This document shows positions 52,077 to 61,502 of a stretch of 64,000 bases of DNA, piece by piece. The notes under the pieces were generated by a model. It did not search any database. It was not told the origin of the DNA and worked only from the letters and a program-made list of their open reading frames with translations. How positions within the stretch are numbered: position 1 is the first letter of the stretch; each line of letters opens with the position of its first letter. The position numbers and the translations under genes are program-made. Source of the stretch: Verrucomicrobiaceae bacterium (lineage in GTDB: Bacteria > Verrucomicrobiota > Verrucomicrobiia > Verrucomicrobiales > Verrucomicrobiaceae); contig JADJPW010000002.1 of assembly GCA_016713035.1 (NCBI GenBank), positions 248,001 to 312,000 on the forward strand, in the 5' to 3' direction.

Positions 52077-53132
52077 ATGAACCGCCGCTCCTTCCTCGCC
52101 TCCACCTTTGCCTCCGCTGCCACCGCCTCCCTGTCCAATGCCGCCATCCAGGCTGGGAAGCTGCCCATCGGCCTGGATCACTTCTCCGTACGAGCAACAG
52201 GCTGGAAAGCCGCTCAATACATCGACTACGCCGCCTCTCTGAAGCTGGACACGATTTTTCTATCGGAGCTAGGCGTGTTCGAAAACTACGAAGAGGCCTA
52301 TTTGAAGAGCCTCAAGGCTCAAGCCGACCGCGCCGGGCTGAAAATCTATGTCGGCACCGGCAGCGTGTGCGATAGCTCGAACACCTGGAAACCTGCCAAT
52401 GGCACTGGCGCCGACCATCTGGCTCTCACCATCAAAATCGCCAAGGCCCTCGGCTCCCCAGTCGCCCGCTGCTACCTAGGAAATCAAAAAGACCGCGCCA
52501 CGGACGGCGGCATCGCCAAACACATCGAAAACACCGTCAAGTCGATCAAAGCCAACCAATCGCGTGCAGAGGCTGAAGGCATCAAAATCGCCATCGAAAA
52601 CCACGCTGGCGACATGCAAAGCGCCGAGCTGCGCGAGCTCATCGAAATCGCCGGAAAAGGATATGTCGGGGCCAATATCGACCCCGGCAATGCCGTGTGG
52701 GCACTGGAAGAGCCGATGCAGCATCTCGAAGTGCTCGGTCCCGTCACCGTCTGCTCCAGCGTGCGTGACAGCATGCTCTGGGAGGATGAAAAAGGCACCG
52801 TCATGGTGCAATGGACCGCCGTGGGCGAAGGCCTCGTCGATTTCAAAGCCTACGCCAAGCGCTTCGCCGAGCTCGCCCCAGGCGTCCCGCTCCAGGTCGA
52901 GACGATCTCCGGCTTTGCCCGTCCCTTTGAAACGACCAAAGAGGAGTTCTGGAAGATCTTCCCCGGCCACCGCGACAGCGACATGTACAAAGCCTGGCTC
53001 GCCATGGCCAAGCGCGGCAAAAAGATCGAAAGCTTCAAAGCACCCGATGGCCCGGCCAAAAAGGACGCCGAAATCGCCCATCAAAAAGCCGAGTGCGAGC
53101 GCAGCTTTCAGTGGCTCAAAAACAACGCCTAA
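52077..53132 (+). CDS. Sugar phosphate isomerase/epimerase family TIM-barrel protein
   Basis: The start at 52077 (MNRRSFLASTFASAATASL) is a Tat-type leader. The frame continues upstream without signal. The 351-residue product has the AP-endonuclease-2/xylose-isomerase-like barrel: KLDTIFLSELGVFENYEE, GIKIAIENHAGDM (metal-binding Glu), YVGANIDPGNAVWALEEP and GLVDFKAYAKRFAEL. Exported members are common in Planctomycetes and Verrucomicrobia and probably isomerise or cleave uncommon sugars. It is divergent from the metallophosphoesterase. Confidence 0.86.
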   Translation: MNRRSFLASTFASAATASLSNAAIQAGKLPIGLDHFSVRATGWKAAQYIDYAASLKLDTIFLSELGVFENYEEAYLKSLKAQADRAGLKIYVGTGSVCDSSNTWKPANGTGADHLALTIKIAKALGSPVARCYLGNQKDRATDGGIAKHIENTVKSIKANQSRAEAEGIKIAIENHAGDMQSAELRELIEIAGKGYVGANIDPGNAVWALEEPMQHLEVLGPVTVCSSVRDSMLWEDEKGTVMVQWTAVGEGLVDFKAYAKRFAELAPGVPLQVETISGFARPFETTKEEFWKIFPGHRDSDMYKAWLAMAKRGKKIESFKAPDGPAKKDAEIAHQKAECERSFQWLKNNA

Positions 53133-53166
53133 CAATCTGCACGATTGTTGGCGTTAAAGAGGGCGT

Positions 53167-54405
53167 ATGTCGCATCCAGATCGTCTTCCCCGTGCATGGC
53201 TCATCGTGGGAGTGCTGTGGGTCGTCGCGGCGTTGAATTACCTGGACCGCATCATGATCACGACGATGCGGGATTCGCTCACGCAGGCGGTGCCGATGAC
53301 GGATGCGCAGTTCGGCCTGCTGACAGCCGTTTTTCTTTGGGTGTATGGGTTGCTGAGCCCGCTCGCGGGATTTTTGGCGGATCGGTTTGATCGCAGTCGG
53401 CTGATTGTGATGAGTTTGCTGGTCTGGTCGTTGCTGACGTGGCTCACGGGGCATGCGCGGAGTTTTGAGGAGCTGACCGTGGTGCGGGCTCTCATGGGCA
53501 TCAGTGAGGCGGCATATCTGCCAGCGGCGCTGGCGCTGATCGCGGATTACCATCGCGGCAGCACGCGCTCACTGGCGACGGGTATTCACATGACGGGGCT
53601 GAGCGTGGGCACTGGACTAGCGGGGATCGGTGGCTGGGTGGCGGAGAGGTACGGATGGTCGGCGGCGTTCGATGTGTTTGGGCTCTTCGGTGTCGTGTAT
53701 GCACTGGCGTTGCTCTTTGTGCTCCGTGATCCACGGAGTGATGTCACTGCTCTCACGGGGCAGGGGGGCGGCCCTGCGGACGCGGAAACACCGCGTCTCG
53801 GCCAGGCGCTGGCCAGTTTGTTCAGTAGTAGCTCGTTCCTACTGCTTCTCGCCTTCTGGGGGCTGCTGGCGCTAGCAGGCTGGGCGGTGGCGGGGTGGAT
53901 GCCGACGTATTTTAAAGAGCAGTTCAGGCTCGATCAGGGGGCGGCGGGTATTTCCGCCACGAGTTATCTCGCGGGTGCGATGTTGCTCGGAAAACTCGTC
54001 GGTGGAGCCTGGGCAGACCGCTGGAGCCGTACGAATGAGCGAGCTCGTATCCTGGTGCCAGCCATCGGCCTCTTCATCGCCGCCCCGGCTACGCTGCTCG
54101 TCGCCAAGACGAGCGTGCTGGCCCTCGCCATCGCTGGTTTGTCGCTTTACGGCTTCATGCGCGTGTTTTCGGATGCGAATCTGATGCCCATCCTCTGCCA
54201 GGTCTGTGATCGTCGCTACCGTGCGACGGGCTATGGTGTGTTGAACCTGTTTTCCTGCCTAGTGGGCGGTATCACCGTGTATCTCGGCGGGGTTTTGCGA
54301 GATGCGCACATCAGCGTAAGTGCGCTCTTTCAGGCGGCGGCTGTGGGGCTGCTTGTTTGCGGCGTTTTGATGGTCTGTGTAAAACCCCAAAAGCCAGACG
54401 CCTGA
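53167..54405 (+). CDS. MFS transporter
   Basis: The 412-residue protein has 12 predicted membrane segments and the MFS start LNYLDRIMITTMRDSLTQ. The loop 2-3 motif is GFLADRFDRSRL, and the second half has GGAWADRWSRTNERARI. This pattern suits the anion:cation symporter/sugar-acid group (ExuT, GudP-like). It lies 34 nt after the sugar isomerase gene and may import its substrate. Specificity is not determinable from sequence. Confidence 0.87.
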   Translation: MSHPDRLPRAWLIVGVLWVVAALNYLDRIMITTMRDSLTQAVPMTDAQFGLLTAVFLWVYGLLSPLAGFLADRFDRSRLIVMSLLVWSLLTWLTGHARSFEELTVVRALMGISEAAYLPAALALIADYHRGSTRSLATGIHMTGLSVGTGLAGIGGWVAERYGWSAAFDVFGLFGVVYALALLFVLRDPRSDVTALTGQGGGPADAETPRLGQALASLFSSSSFLLLLAFWGLLALAGWAVAGWMPTYFKEQFRLDQGAAGISATSYLAGAMLLGKLVGGAWADRWSRTNERARILVPAIGLFIAAPATLLVAKTSVLALAIAGLSLYGFMRVFSDANLMPILCQVCDRRYRATGYGVLNLFSCLVGGITVYLGGVLRDAHISVSALFQAAAVGLLVCGVLMVCVKPQKPDA

Positions 54406-54515
54406 GATGGATCTGCATGCCCACAGGTAGGGAGATCTGGGCTGGAGGCGGGGCCAAAACGGTCTTAAGCCACCCGCTTGCCAAAATGGCAGGCGTATTA
54501 TATGGGCGGCCCCTC

Positions 54516-55763
54516 ATGATTACCCCCTACCAGCTTCGGAATGCTTTCGCGCTTGCGGCAATGGCGGTTTTTGGCCTCGCTCATGTAGGTCAGGTAAATG
54601 CGGCGGAGGAGAAGAAGGGGTTCTTTTCCAAGGTTTTTGGCGAAAAGGACGAAAAAGCCCCCACACCAGCTCCGAGCACCGAAAAGAGCAAATCCACGCC
54701 CCCGTCCACCTCAGGCTCCAAATCGTCCACAGCAGAAAAATCGACTTCTAAATCGAAGTCGGACACGAGCTCGAAGCCGAAGACGATCACCTCGAACGTC
54801 AAGAATGAGTCCAAGCCAAGCTCCAGCAATCCCTGGCATGTCATCGACATCGGCGGCCGGGATTACGTGACGTTTGAGAGCATCCGAAACTTCTACAACC
54901 CGCTGTTTGGCTTTGAGAGCCTCAAGACTAAGGGAAATCATGTGTGGATCAATTCCGGACGCCTCATCATCAAGGCGGAGGTGGGCTCAAAGTCCCTGCT
55001 GATGAACAACATGAAATTCATCCTCAGTTTCCCCGTCACTACGGCAAAGGGGCTGACCGTCGTCTCGCGGCTGGATCTGGTGAAGCTCATCGACCCGATC
55101 CTCAATCCCACACACATCGCTGGTGCGGAGTATTTTGACACGGTGGTGGTGGATGCAGGGCATGGTGGCCATGAGCCCGGTGCACGCGGCGTCTATGGCT
55201 ATGAAAAGGACTTCACACTCCAGCTCGCACAAAAGGTGCGCACAGCACTGATGGCCCGTGGATTCAAAGTGGTGCTCACACGCAGCACAGACACCTTCAT
55301 CAGCCTGAAAGGGCGGGTGGAAATGGCGAACCAGATCCCGAACAGCATCTTCATCAGTCTGCACTTCAATTACAGTGAGGGCTCTGCCAGTGGGGTGGAG
55401 ACTTGGGCGCTGACTCCGCAGGGTGCAGCGGCGACCATCAGCCGTGGCGGTGGCTACAACGTCAATGGCACCACCGGAAATCACCAGGATAGCGCCAATA
55501 TCGCCCTCGCCAGTGCGGTGCATGCCCGCATCACCACCAGCCTGCGCACCGTGGACCGTGGCATCATGCGTGCCCAGTGGAGCGTGCTCACGGGCATCAA
55601 AAAACCCGGCATCCTCGTCGAGGGTGGTTTCGTCACGAACCGCGAGGAGTGTGCCCGCATCGCCGCGCCGAATAGCACCTACCAGCAGACCATGGCCGCC
55701 TCCATCGCCGATGCGGTGGTGAACTACCGTGAGGCGCTGAAGCCTGTCACGATCCGGCGCTAA
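54516..55763 (+). CDS. N-acetylmuramoyl-L-alanine amidase (Amidase_3) with Cu-amine-oxidase-N-like domain
   Basis: The start at 54516 gives a membrane/signal segment (LRNAFALAAMAVFGLAHVG). Then come a Ser/Lys-rich linker, a domain like Cu_amine_oxidN1 (IDIGGRDYVTFESIRNF, WINSGRLIIKAEVGSKSLLM), and the catalytic amidase. The zinc ligands are in VVVDAGHGGHEPGA, YGYEKDF and ISLHFN, and the catalytic Glu in ILVEGGFV. It cleaves the bond between muramic acid and the stem peptide. An inverted repeat TGCCA-AAA-TGGCA lies about 25 nt upstream of the start. Confidence 0.9.
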   Translation: MITPYQLRNAFALAAMAVFGLAHVGQVNAAEEKKGFFSKVFGEKDEKAPTPAPSTEKSKSTPPSTSGSKSSTAEKSTSKSKSDTSSKPKTITSNVKNESKPSSSNPWHVIDIGGRDYVTFESIRNFYNPLFGFESLKTKGNHVWINSGRLIIKAEVGSKSLLMNNMKFILSFPVTTAKGLTVVSRLDLVKLIDPILNPTHIAGAEYFDTVVVDAGHGGHEPGARGVYGYEKDFTLQLAQKVRTALMARGFKVVLTRSTDTFISLKGRVEMANQIPNSIFISLHFNYSEGSASGVETWALTPQGAAATISRGGGYNVNGTTGNHQDSANIALASAVHARITTSLRTVDRGIMRAQWSVLTGIKKPGILVEGGFVTNREECARIAAPNSTYQQTMAASIADAVVNYREALKPVTIRR

Positions 55764-55919
55764 GATGCCCGGCGCAGGCGTGTTTTCTATTTATAGATCG
55801 GTGCCTGTTGTCACGAATGAATGACACTTCATTAGGTGCGAAATGTGCCGCTATGGCCGTATTTGGCTGCTTGCAGGCTGCATTATATGACAACCTCGAC
55901 ACACCTGATTTTTTCCGCC

Positions 55920-57536
55920 ATGAAACGCTTCCTCGCCTTCCTCTCACTCTCTGCGGGTATCGCCTCCGCTGATGTCAGTCTGCCTGCTGTCTTCAGCGAT
56001 GGCATGGTTTTGCAGCAGCTCCAGCTCGTGCCAGTATGGGGCACTGCGCAGCCGGGGGAGCAGGTGAAGGTCACCTTTGGTGAGCAGACTCAGCAGGCCA
56101 CGGCTGGGAAAGATGGCCGCTGGAGCGTCACGCTGAATCCGCTGAACTCTAGCGACAAGCCCGCCGAGCTCATCGTCGCAGGGCGCAGCACACGTACGAT
56201 CAAAAATGTGCTCGTCGGTGAGGTCTGGGTCTGCTCTGGCCAGTCGAACATGGGCATGACGGTCGCCCGCTCACTCAATCCCGAGGCGGAGGCCGCTGCG
56301 GCAAAATTCCCCGCCATCCGCATGTTCAGCGTCGAGCGCCAGCCCGCTCAGGAGTCGCAGACCGACTGCAAAGGGGAGTGGAAGGAGGCGAACAGCGCCA
56401 ATGTGGGCAATTTCTCCGCTGCGGCCTATTTCTTTGGCCGGCATCTGCACCAGGCACTGAAAGTGCCCGTGGGCCTCATCAATACGAGCTGGGGCGGCAC
56501 CCGCGTGGAGGCATGGACCAGCCAAGAGGCACTGGCCCAGAGACCATGTGCTCAGGAGATGCTGGCAGACTGGAAGGACGTCTCCTCCAAATGGGATGCC
56601 GCAACGGAGCAGGCTGCCTTTGACCAGCGCAAAGCGCAGTGGCAGGCCGAAGTGAAGAAAATCGATGAGCAGAACAAAAAAGCCGCCGCTGGAACTGCCA
56701 AGCTGCCACGCCCATCCGCACCACGCCCGCCGGATGATCCGACCAAGACGCCGCATCGCCCCAGTGTGCTTTTTAATGGCATGATCGCCCCACTCATCCC
56801 CTACGGCATCAAGGGAGCGATCTGGTACCAGGGCGAGTCGAATCAGCGCCGTGCTGTCCAATACCAAGAGCTACTCCCCACGCTCATCAATGACTGGCGC
56901 AAGCGCTGGGACAGTGAATTCCCCTTTTACATCGTGCAGCTCGCCAGCTTCGGCAATGGCAAGCCCACCAGCATTGCTGCTGGCGAGGCGGACTCCTGGG
57001 CCGAGCTGCAAGAGGCCCAACTGCTCACCGCACAGACTTTGCCAAAATGTGGCCTCGCTGTCGCCAATGACATCGGTGAGGAAAAAGACATCCACCCGAA
57101 GAACAAACAAGAAGTCGGTCGCCGGCTCGCCCTTTGGGCTCTGGCCAAAGATTACGGCAAAACGGGCGCGGTCTTCAGCGGCCCGATGTATCGCAGCAGC
57201 AGCATCGAAGGCGGGAAAGTCCGCATTCAGTTCGATCACGTCGGCACAGGGCTAAAGACGCGTGATGGGAAAGCGCCAGGGCACCTCCAGATCGCTGGTG
57301 CGGATCAAAAGTGGCACTGGGCGCAGGCCCGAATCGAGGGGGCAGACATCGTCGTCTGGCATGATGCGGTGAAAGAGCCCGTCGGAGTGCGCTACGCCTG
57401 GGCTGCCTGGCCTGTGGGTGCAAATTTCATTAATGCCGAAGGCTTACCCGCATCCTGCTTCCGCACAGATCCATTCATCCCCAGCACTCTGGGAGTCGTC
57501 TCGCCCTTCAAAGAAACCGTGCCGGTGAAAAAGTAA
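55920..57536 (+). CDS. Sialate O-acetylesterase
   Basis: The start at 55920 (MKRFLAFLSLSAGIASADVS) is a signal peptide. The 538-residue product shows the SGNH/GDSL-like SASA family: VFSDGMVLQQ, the nucleophile region VWVCSGQSNMGM, LINTSWGGTRVEAWTS and AIWYQGESNQRRAVQY. It removes O-acetyl groups from sialic acids, complementing the sialidase at 35212-36363, but it lies 20 kb away. Confidence 0.9.
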   Translation: MKRFLAFLSLSAGIASADVSLPAVFSDGMVLQQLQLVPVWGTAQPGEQVKVTFGEQTQQATAGKDGRWSVTLNPLNSSDKPAELIVAGRSTRTIKNVLVGEVWVCSGQSNMGMTVARSLNPEAEAAAAKFPAIRMFSVERQPAQESQTDCKGEWKEANSANVGNFSAAAYFFGRHLHQALKVPVGLINTSWGGTRVEAWTSQEALAQRPCAQEMLADWKDVSSKWDAATEQAAFDQRKAQWQAEVKKIDEQNKKAAAGTAKLPRPSAPRPPDDPTKTPHRPSVLFNGMIAPLIPYGIKGAIWYQGESNQRRAVQYQELLPTLINDWRKRWDSEFPFYIVQLASFGNGKPTSIAAGEADSWAELQEAQLLTAQTLPKCGLAVANDIGEEKDIHPKNKQEVGRRLALWALAKDYGKTGAVFSGPMYRSSSIEGGKVRIQFDHVGTGLKTRDGKAPGHLQIAGADQKWHWAQARIEGADIVVWHDAVKEPVGVRYAWAAWPVGANFINAEGLPASCFRTDPFIPSTLGVVSPFKETVPVKK

Positions 57537-57545
57537 GCCTCCTCC

Positions 57546-58079
57546 TCACGGCAGGAAATCACGCAACTCATAGAGCTTCGGGTCACGGATGGGCTCACGG
57601 CGGTGTGCTTTGGCCTTCTTCCACATTTGGCCAAAGAGGGCATCGGCAGCCTCACCATCCTCACCTTCAGTGCCCCCCATACCGAACTCGGACTCCAGCT
57701 TCTCGGGGTCCTCACCCGCTTCGAGTCGGCGCACCATCTCACGCAGCTCTGGCGGCGTATTGGAGCCCATCATCTCGGTCATCTTGCGCATGAAGCGCCC
57801 CAGTTGGCGTGGATCAGGGTTTTCCTCGTCCATGCCAGCCATATCCCGCTCCATCTCGGCCATGAAGCCGTCCATTTTATCCTCGTCGATTCCCGCAAAG
57901 GGGTCATTGCCCGTGTCCTCCTTCGCCTTGCCCGTGATGGAGAAAGCAGAAACGCGGCGCTCCATGCGCAGGCCCTGTCCATCAGGGCAAATAGGCACCG
58001 CATCACGCTGCGCCAGGCTGCGGGCTAGGAAGGAGTAGAGCTTGTTGTTGTCAGGGCAGTAGAACTCGTAAATCGGCAT
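57546..58079 (-). CDS. FmdB-like zinc-ribbon-type small protein
   Basis: The 177-residue protein starts MPIYEFYCPDNNKLYSFLAR, the typical FmdB opening. It has only one cysteine in each knuckle (YCPD and ICPDG), where normal FmdB proteins have CxxC pairs, so zinc binding is doubtful. The remainder is acidic and Met-rich (MDGFMAEMERDMAGMDEE, FMRKMTEMMG). Cytoplasmic, with no signal. Function unknown; FmdB relatives are presumed regulators. Confidence 0.8.
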   Translation of the reverse strand: MPIYEFYCPDNNKLYSFLARSLAQRDAVPICPDGQGLRMERRVSAFSITGKAKEDTGNDPFAGIDEDKMDGFMAEMERDMAGMDEENPDPRQLGRFMRKMTEMMGSNTPPELREMVRRLEAGEDPEKLESEFGMGGTEGEDGEAADALFGQMWKKAKAHRREPIRDPKLYELRDFLP

Positions 58080-58235
58080 AGCAAAGGGGCCGGATCATGG
58101 CGCAATCCGTGCTCCAGACAAGGAAACAGGCCGCCGGGCCACCATTCTACCGACCAGCCGGAGAATGCATCACCACTTGCCACACCCGCTTTCGCGGCTA
58201 GCCTCCGCCCCCTTTTTCCCGAGGCCCCCAAAAAC

Positions 58236-60080
58236 ATGACCCCAGATAAAATCCGCAATATCGCCATCATCGCGCACGTCGATCACGGCAAAACGACGCT
58301 CGTTGACGGCCTGCTGCGCTCCAGTGGCAATTTCCGCGAAAACCAAGCCATCGCTGAACGCGCGATGGACAGCATGGATCTCGAAAAGGAAAAAGGCATC
58401 ACCATCAAGGCCAAAAACACCTCCGTTCACTGGAACGACCACATCATCAACATCGTGGACACTCCTGGCCATGCCGACTTCGGCGGCGAGGTGGAGCGCG
58501 TCATGAAGATGGTCGATGGCGTGATGCTCGTGGTGGATGCCTACGATGGCCCACAGGCTCAGACACGCTTCGTGCTGAGAAAAGCACTCGAACAGGGCAT
58601 CAAGCCCATCGTGCTAATCAATAAGATGGACCGTCCGCACATCGAGCCAGAAAAAGTGCACGACAAAGTGCTCGAGCTCCTGCTGGAACTGCACGCCACC
58701 GAAGACCAGTTCAATGCACCCTTTGTCTATGGCAGCGCCCGCGCTGGCTGGGTCACGGACAAGCCCGGCGGCGAGCAGCATGACATGACCTACCTCCTCG
58801 GGCAGATCGTCAAGCACATCCCCGCACCCAAAGCGGAGCCCGAGGGCTGCTTTGAGATGCTCGTCTCCAACATCGACTGGGACAACTTCGTCGGCCGTGT
58901 CGCCATCGGCAAAGTCACCCGCGGCAGCGTGAAGCTCGGCGACCGCGTCTTCCTCCTGGGCAAGACTCCAGATGAAAAGCCCACACCGGTCAAGGTGACG
59001 AAAGTCTTCCAATACACCACCCTCACCACGGGCGAGTCCGTGGAGGGCACCGCTGGCGACATCGTCGGCATCTCCGGCTTTGAGGACGTGGACATCGGCC
59101 AGACCGTCGCAGGCGCAGCAGATGCACCCGCACTTCCCTTCGTGGCGATCGACCCACCTACCATCGTCATGCAGTTCGCCGTCAATGATGGCCCGCTGGC
59201 CGGTCGCGAAGGCGACCACGTCACCTCCCGCAAAATCCGCGACCGCCTTGACCGCGAGCAGAAGATGAACGTCACCATCAGCGTCAAAGACACCGACACC
59301 GCTGGTATTTTCGACGTCAGCGCTCGTGGCGCCATGCAGATCGCCGTCCTCGTCGAGCAGATGCGCCGTGAGGGCTTTGAAGTGCTCGTCTCACGCCCCA
59401 TGGTCATCATGAAGCGCATCAATGATGAGCTCTGCGAGCCCTTCGAGACCCTCTACGTCGATGTACCGGATGAATACCTCGGTGGCGTCATGAAATCGAT
59501 CTCCGAGCGCAAAGGCAAAATCGAAGACATGAACGCCGAAAGCGGCCGCACCAGTCTCCAGGCCTACGTGCCCACCCGTGGCCTCATCGGCTTCGAATTC
59601 GAGCTGATGAACCTCACCAGCGGCCATGGCATCCACAGCCATCTCTTCCGCGAGTACGCCCCCCAGGCAGGCACCATGCAGACACGCACCACTGGCACCC
59701 TCGTCAGCACAGAGCCAGGAGAGGCCACCAGCTACGCCCTCGATACCATCCAGGTCCGTGGGAAGCTCTTCATCGCCCCTGGCGACTTGGTCTATGACGG
59801 CATGCTCGTGGGTGAAAATCCCCGCGCAGACGATCTCCCCGTCAATCCTACCCGCAGCAAGCAGCTCACCAACTTCCGCAGCGCTGGAAACGACAAAAAC
59901 GCCCAGCTCGCTCCGCCCCTACGCTTCAGCCTCGAGCGTGCCATCGAGTACATCGCCCCTGATGAGCTCGTGGAAGCCACCCCGAAATCCATCCGCCTGC
60001 GCAAACGCGTGCTCGATCACAGCACCCGCCTCCGCGAGCGCAAGAAGATGGAAGCCCAGCTCGAAGGCGGCGAGGATTAA
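58236..60080 (+). CDS. typA: Ribosome-associated GTPase TypA/BipA
   Basis: This 614-residue translational GTPase has the G1 motif AHVDHGKTTLVDGLL, the G2 region EKEKGITIKAKNTSV, G3 DTPGHADFGGEVERV and G4 NKMD. BipA-specific C-terminal parts are present (RTSLQAYVPTRGLIGFEFEL, NPTRSKQLTNFRS). It binds the ribosome and helps subunit assembly and stress growth. It is intact and stands alone. Confidence 0.96.
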   Translation: MTPDKIRNIAIIAHVDHGKTTLVDGLLRSSGNFRENQAIAERAMDSMDLEKEKGITIKAKNTSVHWNDHIINIVDTPGHADFGGEVERVMKMVDGVMLVVDAYDGPQAQTRFVLRKALEQGIKPIVLINKMDRPHIEPEKVHDKVLELLLELHATEDQFNAPFVYGSARAGWVTDKPGGEQHDMTYLLGQIVKHIPAPKAEPEGCFEMLVSNIDWDNFVGRVAIGKVTRGSVKLGDRVFLLGKTPDEKPTPVKVTKVFQYTTLTTGESVEGTAGDIVGISGFEDVDIGQTVAGAADAPALPFVAIDPPTIVMQFAVNDGPLAGREGDHVTSRKIRDRLDREQKMNVTISVKDTDTAGIFDVSARGAMQIAVLVEQMRREGFEVLVSRPMVIMKRINDELCEPFETLYVDVPDEYLGGVMKSISERKGKIEDMNAESGRTSLQAYVPTRGLIGFEFELMNLTSGHGIHSHLFREYAPQAGTMQTRTTGTLVSTEPGEATSYALDTIQVRGKLFIAPGDLVYDGMLVGENPRADDLPVNPTRSKQLTNFRSAGNDKNAQLAPPLRFSLERAIEYIAPDELVEATPKSIRLRKRVLDHSTRLRERKKMEAQLEGGED

Positions 60081-60155
60081 TCCCCCTCCACCTTCCCATC
60101 GCGCCGACACAGATCGGAAAAGGTCACAGCGCTGCTGGCGTATAGCTGTGCCGCT

Positions 60156-61490
60156 ATGTTCCCAGATTCACGCTACTCCCGCCGCCAGATGCTCCGCGCC
60201 GCCTCCTGCGGTTTTGGCTATCTAGCCATGTCGGGCATCGCGGGGGCTAGTCTGGATGCCAGGCCGCCCCAGCTACGCTCCAGGGCACGCCGAGTCATCT
60301 TTCTGAACATGGCCGGTGGTCCCGCCCAGTTGGACACCTTTGATTACAAGCCCCAAGTCGGCAAAAAACCGCACGCAGGCTCCATCGCCGAGTTCAAGCG
60401 CCGCGGCCAGAGTGGCCTCTGGGTCAGTGAGCTCCTGCCAAACCTCGCCCGCCATGCCGATAAGCTCTGCGTCATCAAATCCATGACGGCGGACACCAGC
60501 ATCCATGCTCAGTCAATGCTCCAACTCCACACGGGCGACCGCCTGCGCCCCTGCCCCAGCATGGGGGCGTGGGTGGCGTATGGCCTCGGCACGGAGAATC
60601 AGAACCTGCCCGGCTTCATCAGCTTCAACACCGCCAAACCCAGCGAATACGCCGCTGCACAGCTCCCATCCGTCTTCAGCGGCACCCCTATCGGCATCAA
60701 TGGCGAGGACATGTCCCAAGCCACCATCCGTGACATCCATAGTGCGCATCTGCCCCTGCCAGTGAAGCGTCGGCAGCTCGATCTCATCCAGGCCATGAAT
60801 CGGGACCACCTCAGCCCCCGCCGTGACGAGGCGCAGCTCGAAGGCGTCATCGCAAACTTGGAACTCGGCTTCCGCATGCAGTCCCAGGCCCCAGAGCTGC
60901 TGGACCTCAGTCGGGAATCCCGGCTCATGCTCGAGCGCTACCGCGTCGGCACGAATCACGCCGTCGGTACCTGCAAAGGCAGCGACTTCGGTCGCCAGTG
61001 CCTCCTCGCCAGGCGCTTCTGTGAAGCCGGCGTGCGCTTCATCGAGATCACCCATGGCAGTTGGGACCAGCACACCGACCACCGCCGTGATCTCACTGCC
61101 AACTGCGCCACCACCGATGCCCCCATCGCCGCCCTGCTCGATGATCTCGATGAACGCGGCCTCCTCGACGACACCCTCGTCATCTGGGGCGGCGAATTCG
61201 GTCGCCCAGGCCTCACTCCCGGTCAGGACAAAGATCAAACCGGCCACCAGCACCGCGCTTTCACCTTTTGGCTCGCAGGCGGCGGTGTGAAGGCAGGCCA
61301 CGCCCACGGCAGCACCAGTGAAAATGGCAGCGAAGTCGCCGAAGGTGCCGTCCACTTCCGCGACCTCCACGCCACCATCCTGCACCTACTCGGGCTCGAT
61401 CACGAAAACCTCGCCATCGTCAGCGGAGGCCGCCGCATCCGCCTCACCGGCCTCCAGGGCGGCAAAGTCGTTCAAAACATCCTCGCCTGA
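60156..61490 (+). CDS. DUF1501 exported protein
   Basis: The 444-residue protein has a Tat-type leader (DSRYSRRQMLRAASCGFGYL). DUF1501 signatures follow: FLNMAGGPAQLDTFDYKPQ, GSDFGRQCLLARRFCEAG, VRFIEITHGSWDQHTDH, GGEFGRPGLTPGQDKDQTGH and LHATILHLLGLDHENLA. It is an intact counterpart of the broken gene at 49754-51074. Relatives share the alkaline phosphatase/sulfatase fold, but their activity is unknown. Confidence 0.9.
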   Translation: MFPDSRYSRRQMLRAASCGFGYLAMSGIAGASLDARPPQLRSRARRVIFLNMAGGPAQLDTFDYKPQVGKKPHAGSIAEFKRRGQSGLWVSELLPNLARHADKLCVIKSMTADTSIHAQSMLQLHTGDRLRPCPSMGAWVAYGLGTENQNLPGFISFNTAKPSEYAAAQLPSVFSGTPIGINGEDMSQATIRDIHSAHLPLPVKRRQLDLIQAMNRDHLSPRRDEAQLEGVIANLELGFRMQSQAPELLDLSRESRLMLERYRVGTNHAVGTCKGSDFGRQCLLARRFCEAGVRFIEITHGSWDQHTDHRRDLTANCATTDAPIAALLDDLDERGLLDDTLVIWGGEFGRPGLTPGQDKDQTGHQHRAFTFWLAGGGVKAGHAHGSTSENGSEVAEGAVHFRDLHATILHLLGLDHENLAIVSGGRRIRLTGLQGGKVVQNILA

Positions 61491-61502
61491 GCCCCGCAGC
61501 AC

